A stretch of 35,329 nucleotides of DNA from an uncultured candidate division Zixibacteria bacterium (lineage in GTDB: Bacteria; Zixibacteria; MSB-5A5; GN15; PGXB01). How positions within the stretch are numbered: the stretch's first letter is position 1; the number at the start of each line of letters is the position of its first letter. Below, piece after piece: positions 29,379 through 35,329 of the stretch. Location of the stretch: the NCBI GenBank assembly GCA_937867135.1, contig CALMKK010000370.1:1-35329 (forward strand), read 5' to 3'. The notes below the pieces were generated by a model. The model saw only the letters and a program-made list of their open reading frames with translations, was not told where the DNA came from and ran no database searches. The position numbers and the translations under genes are program-made.

Positions 29379-30133
29379 ACAATTTTCCCTTCTATGGAAA
29401 CAATTTTATTATATTTTTCTATTAAATATTCGGTCAGAACGGAGCGGCCGGTTTCATCGAAGTCGAACATCTTAAGCGGCAAATTGCGAATAAGATTTTT
29501 GGGGAGTTTTTCCGCGCAATTTTCTCTTATGACAAATTCCACGCCGACTCGATTTAGATTATCTTCGTGGCGCTGGCGGTGGCGGATCCGTCCCACGAGA
29601 AGGCCCGGCAGATCAATTTCGGATAAGCCCAGATGGAGGACCACAAATCCCTCCGGGCCGATAAAGGTCGGAATTTTGACCAGCATACCGCCGCCGCCGA
29701 TATTAATGGTCGATGTTTCCAGCCATTTGAGTTTATTGAGGCGGATAAATCCGATATTAGTTTCATCGAAAAAGGTCAGTCGGACCTGATGTTCCAGATC
29801 AAGGCGCAGGAATTGCCGCTGCAATTCGGGACATACTTCGCCCGCTATAGGTATTTGCAGGCGACCGATTCGAGGAATCGCCAGCACCGATCTGAATTTA
29901 ACAGGTTCCCCTTTATAGTCGAATATCACTTCGATCCTTTGACCGGCAACCAGTTGATCGATACGGCCGCAGGAACCGGATCGATCTATGATTAATCGAT
30001 TATCGGTCAGGGCCGTAACGCGTGTCGTCAGTAAGTTCGACGGGAATTGTTCGGTGCGGAGATGAATTTCCCGACCCACCAGCCGGGAATAATCGATTTG
30101 GGCGCTGCTGATGACAACGGTTTCGCTGTTCAT
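29375..30133 (-). CDS. YcgR-like two-domain PilZ protein 2
   Basis: The 252-aa protein has an N-terminal YcgR/flagellar-brake-like beta domain (about 15-95) and a PilZ domain (about 100-215). The c-di-GMP motifs are RQFLR (R106/R110) and NIGGGG at 144-149. In the second motif the Ser of (D/N)xSxxG is Gly, which may weaken binding. A FDETG helix region closes the protein (EYLIEKYNKIVSIEG). YcgR-type proteins slow flagellar rotation by binding the motor; here the partner is inferred only from the fliA-flhG-flhF context. The stop and start at 30133 share one base (TAATG). Confidence 0.86.
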   Translation of the reverse strand: MNSETVVISSAQIDYSRLVGREIHLRTEQFPSNLLTTRVTALTDNRLIIDRSGSCGRIDQLVAGQRIEVIFDYKGEPVKFRSVLAIPRIGRLQIPIAGEVCPELQRQFLRLDLEHQVRLTFFDETNIGFIRLNKLKWLETSTINIGGGGMLVKIPTFIGPEGFVVLHLGLSEIDLPGLLVGRIRHRQRHEDNLNRVGVEFVIRENCAEKLPKNLIRNLPLKMFDFDETGRSVLTEYLIEKYNKIVSIEGKIV

Positions 30134-30882
30134 TATATCAGCCCTTTCCGGCGATCTTTTATCTGCTGCTCGAAAATAAATTTCACGATTTTGTTCTGAA
30201 TACTGTAATTGAAGGACTTCACCTGACTGGGCAAAAGATCAATTTCATTTTGACTGAAATATTTAAGCAAATTGCGATCGAGAATGAATTCCACCCCGGC
30301 AAATTTGTCTTCATCCATGCGCACGATGCGGCAACAGATAGCCGCCACCAGGCGCGGAATTCCCAGAATTTCGTATTTTGAAACCTTTATAAGAATAAGT
30401 TCACTCTTGGACAAATCATTTCCGGCTTTCATCAACAGGCCGCCCGCCGAAACATTGGCGGTGTGGGAATCTTTCCAAATAAGAGTGCTCATACCGCTCT
30501 CCAAAGACACACTTTTGAGCGGTGCATATTTCAAATCCAGACGCATATCAAGCCGCACGAATTGCCGCCTCTGGACGCGTTCCACGCCGCCGATATTGTA
30601 GAGTTGAATCATTTTGTCGTTCGAATTGGGAATCGGCCGCAATCGGGCCGAGAAACGATAAAGAGCGTCGGGCCGCATGAAATGCACATAGACAAAGGCA
30701 TTGGCCGTCAATAGCTTGTTACCGCCGATAAAATCCGGTTTGGTTATGAGCACGCCCTCGCTGTTGATATCCTCAACCCGTGAGACATATACTCCCTGCT
30801 CGCTCCCTTCACCGACCACTACCTCAATTCTCTCCCAGGGCTTGAGGAGAAAAGTATCAGTGCTTTGTTTAGTGCTCACCAT
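30133..30882 (-). CDS. YcgR-like two-domain PilZ protein 1
   Basis: The 249-aa protein has an N-terminal YcgR-like domain (about 12-98) and PilZ (about 100-210). The motifs are complete: RRQFVR (R105/R106/R110) and NVSAGG (143-148). A C-terminal helix (about 225-246) is shared with the other two PilZ proteins. It is probably the c-di-GMP receptor that acts on the flagellum in this organism, by context. The ribosome binding site is weak. It starts 8 nt after the DUF2225 gene. Confidence 0.88.
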   Translation of the reverse strand: MVSTKQSTDTFLLKPWERIEVVVGEGSEQGVYVSRVEDINSEGVLITKPDFIGGNKLLTANAFVYVHFMRPDALYRFSARLRPIPNSNDKMIQLYNIGGVERVQRRQFVRLDMRLDLKYAPLKSVSLESGMSTLIWKDSHTANVSAGGLLMKAGNDLSKSELILIKVSKYEILGIPRLVAAICCRIVRMDEDKFAGVEFILDRNLLKYFSQNEIDLLPSQVKSFNYSIQNKIVKFIFEQQIKDRRKGLI

Positions 30883-30890
30883 AATCGTCT

Positions 30891-32075
30891 TTAAACCGTC
30901 TTGGATGCCGCCAGATTGCTCCGCCCCTGCTCAATCGCCAATTCCAGAATTTTCCGGGCCATGGCGGTCCGACTCTGGTCGCCTTTATGTTTATAAATAA
31001 ATTCCTGACCGTTCCTGATGGTGGTATTGAAATATTCCCGCGCCAAATCAAAATTGCCGATTCGCCGTGAGAGTTCGGCAATCAGATACGAGGCCTGTAT
31101 CTGCTGATTTCCCTCGCCGATATCCCGGCCGTCTTCATAGGCACTTTTATAGTATTTCACCGCCAGTTCCAGGGCCTCTCGTTCGTTGCGCGGAATGCCG
31201 CTCCATTTTTCGGCCAGATGGCCCAAAAAATCATGGAAGGTCGGGAATTCATGAAATCCGAGCGGAACATCGCCATCAGCCGAGCCGACGGCCAGGCATT
31301 TGTGTTCCCGAAAGATGTCTTGCACGGCATCGATTTTCGAATCGGACAGCGATAATAATTCCCGAAGTGCGTTCAGCTCGGCTTCGTACTTATCGCGGAT
31401 TGGGTAAAGAGACGACTTTATTTCAGCCGAGATTTTTTCATCCTCGAATTGGGAAGCGGCGCATTTCTCAAAATCAAAAGATTTTACTTTAAGGTTGTAT
31501 ACGGATTGGCGCAAATTCTCGAGAATATCGCCCATTTCGGTAAGATGTCCCTTTAAGGCCTGCTGATTGGTGTTCTCTCCGGATGTCATCTCCCGGAAGA
31601 TCCATGCAATCCGCAGGTAGAAGCGCCCCAGATCAAGATCGACCTGTTTATCGTTGAGAGTCTCATCGACAACGGCCAGAATGATTTTCAATATGGCCGT
31701 CTCATTGGGATAGCGATGCGGGGCAAGTCGATCGCCGATAATTTTTAAAATAGAATCGGGCTGGGCCAGCATATCCAAATGCTTTTCCTTAACCGTCTTA
31801 AGGCGATAGGTCTTGAAATACTGATCCTCTTTCCATTCCTTGAAGCTGTTGGTGAATTCCCGGGTATAATGGCAACTGGTACAGGAAGCGGTAAAGAACA
31901 GAAGCGGATTATAGGCTTGATATCTGGGATTGCGCCATTTTCGTCCGGTGGGACAGAAATCGGTGTCCCGATCGGATTCCGTATAGGCGCCCATTCTGAG
32001 CGTTTCATATTCGTTTATGGTCTTGCAGATTGGACACTCGACCTTGGTTAGAAATACGGGTGTTTCCGATGCCAT
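30891..32075 (-). CDS. DUF2225-family protein with N-terminal zinc-ribbon-like cysteines
   Basis: The 394-aa protein begins with an N-terminal metal-site-like region: CPIC (C14/C17), DFCPTG (C41) and CTSC (C65/C68), with the R-DTDF-P...YNPLLF spacing typical of DUF2225. The rest is a helical array with TPR-like units (AVKYYKSAYEDGRDIGEGNQ, AELSRRIGNFDLAREYFNTT). I recall DUF2225 proteins near flagellar and chemotaxis genes in several phyla, though no function is established. The ATG overlaps the last base of the preceding gene's stop; GAGGAACAG is the ribosome site. Confidence 0.85.
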   Translation of the reverse strand: MASETPVFLTKVECPICKTINEYETLRMGAYTESDRDTDFCPTGRKWRNPRYQAYNPLLFFTASCTSCHYTREFTNSFKEWKEDQYFKTYRLKTVKEKHLDMLAQPDSILKIIGDRLAPHRYPNETAILKIILAVVDETLNDKQVDLDLGRFYLRIAWIFREMTSGENTNQQALKGHLTEMGDILENLRQSVYNLKVKSFDFEKCAASQFEDEKISAEIKSSLYPIRDKYEAELNALRELLSLSDSKIDAVQDIFREHKCLAVGSADGDVPLGFHEFPTFHDFLGHLAEKWSGIPRNEREALELAVKYYKSAYEDGRDIGEGNQQIQASYLIAELSRRIGNFDLAREYFNTTIRNGQEFIYKHKGDQSRTAMARKILELAIEQGRSNLAASKTV

Positions 32076-32515
32076 TAGCTGTTCCTCGCTATTCCTTGAA
32101 GATTCATATTTTGTTTAAGAAAGGAGAGTTCTCCGTCGGTAACTTTCAGCGTTTTCCGAATTTCGGCGCTGGTTTTCCGCTCCGCCAGCATCTCTTTGGC
32201 CAGGCGGATAATCTCCTGGCGATCACGGGTTTTGTGACCGTCGGCTGGGGCGCTTGCCGTGGAGCGATGGCTCCGACGCGGCCTGGTTGCATTCTCTTTT
32301 AAATTAATAAACTCGACATCCGGTTTCTTCTCCGGCGTTGGGCCGTTAGCCGGCATTTTGGGCAGGTTCAAAGGCGCGGTTCGGGACAGGGCGGCGCGCG
32401 TTGCCTGACGGCGTTCCGTCCAGAGTGAATAAATTACCGCCGTCAACAAGCCGGCTGTCACAAAACCGGCAAAATTCAATCCTATTTGCACTATCTGATC
32501 CGATGAAAATCCCAT
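32075..32515 (-). CDS. Single-TM protein with C-terminal HTH-like segment, YlxL/SwrB-like
   Basis: The 146-aa protein has an N-terminal TM (about 8-30; VQIGLNFAGFVTAGLLTAVI), a basic, Pro-rich linker and a C-terminal segment, RQEIIRLAKEMLAERKTSAE, then IRKTLKVTDGELSFLKQ. That is a small helix-turn-helix-like motif. The same layout (TM, linker, terminal HTH-like motif) directly behind fliA is seen in the Bacillus YlxL/SwrB-type proteins and other flagellar-operon DUF families. Homology is inferred from position and pattern, not from close sequence match. Confidence 0.65.
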   Translation of the reverse strand: MGFSSDQIVQIGLNFAGFVTAGLLTAVIYSLWTERRQATRAALSRTAPLNLPKMPANGPTPEKKPDVEFINLKENATRPRRSHRSTASAPADGHKTRDRQEIIRLAKEMLAERKTSAEIRKTLKVTDGELSFLKQNMNLQGIARNS

Positions 32516-32533
32516 TTTATGTTTATCCTTTCC

Positions 32534-32836
32534 TCAGGCAGTTATGTCAAGATGCTCCTGCGGCGGGCCCTCTTCCTCATTGTCTTCATTGCCTGATTCT
32601 TCCTCTTTCTCATTATCTTTCTGCTTCTCTTCTTGTTGCTGTTTATCTTTGCTTATAATTACCGAATCGGTCTTTTCCGTTTCATGCGTCCTTTCGGCAT
32701 CGACACTGATCTTCTCCTTCAGGGCGGCGGCGAACTGCCGCTGCTCCATCTCGGAATGAGCCTTCTGCATTTGATTCAGTTTCCCCGCCACTTCCGCTTT
32801 GGAAAGGGCATCGGAAAGCTCCACCGGCCGAATCAT
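32534..32836 (-). CDS. Small acidic protein of flagellar operons (hypothetical)
   Basis: The 100-aa protein starts MIRPVELSDALSKAEVAGKL, followed by NQMQKAHSEMEQRQFAAALK. I recall this N-terminus from small proteins encoded just downstream of fliA in several phyla. The second half is a disordered, highly charged tail (Glu, Lys and Gln rich, then Glu/Asp). No enzyme or binding motif. Spacing is 15 nt from fliA and 18 nt to the next gene, so co-expression is certain in practice. Confidence 0.7.
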   Translation of the reverse strand: MIRPVELSDALSKAEVAGKLNQMQKAHSEMEQRQFAAALKEKISVDAERTHETEKTDSVIISKDKQQQEEKQKDNEKEEESGNEDNEEEGPPQEHLDITA

Positions 32837-32851
32837 GACGCTGTTCCTTTT

Positions 32852-33733
32852 TTAACCGCTCAAAGCAAATCTCTCGCGAATCATTCCCCGGAGTTTCAGG
32901 ACAGCCTTGGTGTGTATCTGGGACACCCGCGATTCCGAAATCGACATGACTTCGCCGATTTCCTTGAGCGTCAGTTCTTCAAAATAGTACAGGGCGATGA
33001 CCAGTTTTTCCTGTTCGGTCAGACGGTCGATGGCCGTCACCAAAAACGCCCGCAATTCATCTTTTTCCAATTCTCCCAGGGCAGTGGCCCGATGTTCGTC
33101 GCGCACCGTTTCGATTCGCGGCACCTGATGATTATCGTCTTCGCGATAAATGGTTTCGTCAAGCGACAAAAGCGACGAGCCGGTGACATCGCCAATGGCC
33201 AGCATTAATTCCTCCACGGTACACCCCAGCCTTTCGGCCAGTTCGGCGTCGGTCGGGGGACGACCATAGTCATTTTCCAGAGACAAAAGGGCCCGCTCGA
33301 TTTCGCGGGATCGCGCCCGGGTCGAACGCGGCACCCAGTCCAGAGCCCGCAATTCATCCAGAATGGCACCCCGGATTCTGGGGACAGCGTAGGTCTCGAA
33401 CTTGACGCCCCGATCCGGATCGAAATTACGAAAGGCTTCGACCAGACCGATAACGCCGGTATTGATCAAATCCGACAATTCCACCGAACGGGGAAAGCCG
33501 ATCGCCATTCGTCCCGCAACGTTGCGAACTAACGGTAGGTACCGTCGGAGCAGCCGTGCCCGCACATCGGGATTGGCATCACGCTGATAGCGAAGCCAGT
33601 CGATGGTCATTTCAGTCACCTTCTTTTCGACTTTGACTTCCTCTTCGGGAGCCTTATAGACAGAAATCCGATGGGGCCTGTTCGCTTTAAGCTCAGCCCG
33701 TTTTACTTTTGGTTTTCGCGTCGTACTAATCAT
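32852..33733 (-). CDS. fliA: Flagellar RNA polymerase sigma factor FliA/SigD (sigma-28)
   Basis: The 293-aa protein has sigma70 region 2 (RRYLPLVRNVAGRMAIGFPR, NTGVIGLVEAFRNFDPDRGV, FETYAVPRIRGAILDELRAL), region 3 (RALLSLENDYGRPPTDAELA) and region 4 (LTEQEKLVIALYYFEELTLK, SISESRVSQIHTKAVLKLRG). DWVPRSTRARSREIERA between them is typical of FliA/WhiG. The roughly 45-residue N-terminal extension, Lys-rich, is longer than in enterobacterial FliA. It should direct late flagellar and chemotaxis promoters. No FlgM anti-sigma gene is in the window. FlhG ends 7 nt upstream. Confidence 0.95.
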   Translation of the reverse strand: MISTTRKPKVKRAELKANRPHRISVYKAPEEEVKVEKKVTEMTIDWLRYQRDANPDVRARLLRRYLPLVRNVAGRMAIGFPRSVELSDLINTGVIGLVEAFRNFDPDRGVKFETYAVPRIRGAILDELRALDWVPRSTRARSREIERALLSLENDYGRPPTDAELAERLGCTVEELMLAIGDVTGSSLLSLDETIYREDDNHQVPRIETVRDEHRATALGELEKDELRAFLVTAIDRLTEQEKLVIALYYFEELTLKEIGEVMSISESRVSQIHTKAVLKLRGMIRERFALSG

Positions 33734-33740
33734 AAAAACG

Positions 33741-34616
33741 CTATTCCTCTTTTATATCGGCTAAAACCTTGGGAGTATTTATTTTCGTGGCCTGTTTTGT
33801 TGCTTCCGGCTCTTCATAGCCGGTTTTCTCTTTCCAGAGACGATTCCGTAAATACAAAAACCGTTCCGTACCGGGACCTTTCGGATCAATTTCGAAAAGA
33901 GATTTTTGCCCTGCGATTGATTCGATAATCGATTTGTCCTCAAGCAGATAGCCGGCATCAAAAGGAAGCCGCCCCAGAAAGGTCTCCGAGAGTGCGGTCA
34001 GTTTCTGATAAATGAAGGCCGCCTCACTGTAGTTTTGAACACGATTGATCAAAAGATGAACAGAGATTTTCCGGTTGGAACGAACAAGATATTTGAATAA
34101 TCCATAGGCGTCGGCGATCGACGTCAGCTCAGGATTTAAAACAATCAGATTGAGATCGGCCGCATTGGCCGCCAACGTAATCAGGTTTACCAATCCCGAC
34201 GGAGTGTCTATAAATATAAAATCATACGAGGCAAATATTTCGGGAATATCAGCCAGCAATCGGGCGAATGACGATTCGTCAAAAGCATTTTCTTGCGCGC
34301 CGACCGACGGAGAAGCAATGAATGAGAGGTGCGGCTGTACCATAACCGCCGCCGAAGCCACTATATTGCGATCGGCGATAATATCGGCCAGAGTGAATCG
34401 GGGAATAAAATTCCCCAAGATATGCTGATTGCCGAAATACCAATCGGCATCGATGACGAGGCATTCCGCACCGGTTTGAGCCGTCACAACGGCCAGGTTA
34501 TAAGCTGAGATCGATTTGCCGACCCCCCCTTTGCCCGAAAGGAAAGACACCACCAACGGCTTTCTATTGCTTTCGGAAAACAGACCGGGAAAATCGGTCA
34601 GACGATTATTAGGCAT
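33741..34616 (-). CDS. flhG: Flagellar number regulator FlhG (MinD/ParA-like ATPase)
   Basis: The 291-aa protein has the deviant Walker A SGKGGVGKS (27-35), the A' DADWYFGNQHILG segment, Walker B FIFIDTPSG, and IVLNPELTSIADAYGLFKYL. FlhG/YlxH/FleN is the ATPase that controls the number and place of flagella and restrains FlhF. The N-terminal DQA-like segment is short (FPGLFSESNRKP). The C-terminal 30 residues are a low-complexity tail rather than a clear MinD amphipathic helix. The ATG overlaps the flhF stop by 8 nt, GAGGTG upstream. Confidence 0.92.
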   Translation of the reverse strand: MPNNRLTDFPGLFSESNRKPLVVSFLSGKGGVGKSISAYNLAVVTAQTGAECLVIDADWYFGNQHILGNFIPRFTLADIIADRNIVASAAVMVQPHLSFIASPSVGAQENAFDESSFARLLADIPEIFASYDFIFIDTPSGLVNLITLAANAADLNLIVLNPELTSIADAYGLFKYLVRSNRKISVHLLINRVQNYSEAAFIYQKLTALSETFLGRLPFDAGYLLEDKSIIESIAGQKSLFEIDPKGPGTERFLYLRNRLWKEKTGYEEPEATKQATKINTPKVLADIKEE

Positions 34617-35329
34617 GAGGCACCTCTTCGATTCTCATGACCTTGCGAGCTATGGCCGTGGCGTCCGGCAAATCCAGTTTTCCATTTCCGCCGGAAGAGG
34701 AACTGGTATAGGCCAGCGGGATTTCGAGATATTCGGCCATGGTCAGGATGGCGCCCCATCGTCTGGTTTCATCACAATGTCCGGCAATCAAGTATTTGGG
34801 CAGCAGGGCTTCAAAATGCACCATGGCGTCGATTAAATCGCGCGATTTGGAACAGACCGAATAAACCAGGAAGACAATATCGGGCTTCAATTGCATCAAT
34901 CGCTTGGCCAGAGCGGCTCCCTCTTTGCCATGGCAGGAAAGGGAGGGAGTATCTATCAGTAGAATGGTATCGCCGGCAAGTTTTCTTTTCAAATTCGCGG
35001 AGTTTTCAAGGGGTATGTTGAGCATCTCGGCATAACTGCCAATTTCCTCATAGGCCGCGACCTTGAGATTATCGAGCGAGGCCAGGGTTACTTTCTTCTT
35101 TTCATCGACCGTCAAACGGGCCGCCAGCTTGGCCAGCGCCGATGTTTTACCGGCGCCGCTTGGCCCCACAAATGCCATTTTCATCCCCGGCTCAATTTTG
35201 ATTTCGGGTGCGATTGCTCCTGATAATTTTTCTTGCAGGACGCCAAAGGCGACATCTTCGATATTGTCATTACCGCCGATTTTATCTTCAATCGCCTTGG
35301 TGATGTGGCGCGCCACTTCGACCGGGATA
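34609..35329 (-). CDS. flhF: Flagellar GTPase FlhF, C-terminal part
   Basis: About 239 residues are visible; the frame continues past the right edge. The NG domain has G1 FVGPSGAGKTSALAKLAA, then ASLDNLKVAAYEEIGSYAEM, LIDTPSLS and AGHCDETRRWGAIL. FlhF belongs to the SRP-GTPase group and recruits the first flagellar components to the pole. Three places depart from the family: DTYRxAA reads DNLKVAA, the G3 DTAGR reads DTPSL, and TKxDE of G4 reads GHCDE. The residues of the Walker A loop are intact. The family identity rests on these plus the adjoining flhG and fliA. Confidence 0.88.
   Translation of the reverse strand, partial: IPVEVARHITKAIEDKIGGNDNIEDVAFGVLQEKLSGAIAPEIKIEPGMKMAFVGPSGAGKTSALAKLAARLTVDEKKKVTLASLDNLKVAAYEEIGSYAEMLNIPLENSANLKRKLAGDTILLIDTPSLSCHGKEGAALAKRLMQLKPDIVFLVYSVCSKSRDLIDAMVHFEALLPKYLIAGHCDETRRWGAILTMAEYLEIPLAYTSSSSGGNGKLDLPDATAIARKVMRIEEVPHA

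Noticed and set aside
1-35329. Search for tRNA, rRNA, CRISPR arrays, IS elements and att sites
   Set aside because: None seen: no clover-leaf with CCA-type end, no rRNA-like sequence, no regularly spaced repeats and no transposase or integrase motif. Short or diverged elements could be missed by eye.

Overview
The window is a 35.3 kb piece of a mid-GC bacterial chromosome, with nearly everything on the minus strand. Lipobox lipoproteins, periplasmic signal-peptide proteins, a flagellar FlhF-FlhG-FliA block with PilZ proteins, a two-GAF SpoIIE-type phosphatase and a PEP-synthesising pyruvate phosphate dikinase suggest a motile, diderm, probably anaerobic or facultative bacterium of an FCB-like candidate lineage (Zixibacteria-like is my guess; the sequence shown cannot prove it). 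I saw no rRNA, tRNA, CRISPR array, insertion sequence or prophage.

Left part (1-12.6 kb): single genes and short units. These are the start of a 4-hydroxybutyryl-CoA dehydratase/HpaB-family flavoenzyme, a divergent GT-C glycosyltransferase (the only plus-strand gene), an ethylbenzene-dehydrogenase-type haem-domain lipoprotein, a GAF-GAF-PP2C phosphatase, ComM, two paralogous small lipoproteins, a HAD hydrolase, PPDK with a lysine-rich N-terminal tail, and a small very basic protein with a textbook promoter and terminator.

Middle part (12.9-23.7 kb): the most unusual segment. It holds twelve consecutive genes forming three tandem, diverged copies of one four-gene membrane cassette, always in the order A-B-C-D. 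A has a signal peptide, FnIII domain, TM, conserved cytoplasmic domain and TM. B is a 6-TM protein. C has N-terminal TM(s), an extracytoplasmic domain with a DYDP motif, and a C-terminal TM. D is a 6-7-TM protein with SFLYRDNP-like and GASFGYTVM motifs. All twelve are close-packed or overlapping, so they look like one operon. A TTGACA promoter at about 23.88 kb precedes it, and a terminator-like hairpin lies across the 5' end of the first gene. I know no function for any of the four families; the set looks like an undescribed multisubunit membrane complex.

Right part (24.0-35.3 kb): sixteen tightly packed genes, starting beyond the right edge with flhF, then flhG, fliA, two small flagellar-operon proteins, a DUF2225 protein, three PilZ proteins, a secreted protein, and a signalling group. 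That group holds a GAF-DHp protein without an ATPase domain, a PAS-GAF-DHp protein whose ATPase domain has lost its nucleotide-binding motifs, three stand-alone receiver domains, and a small helical protein resembling a chemoreceptor tip. This looks like a motility-control operon that ends in an unconventional phosphorelay or scaffold.
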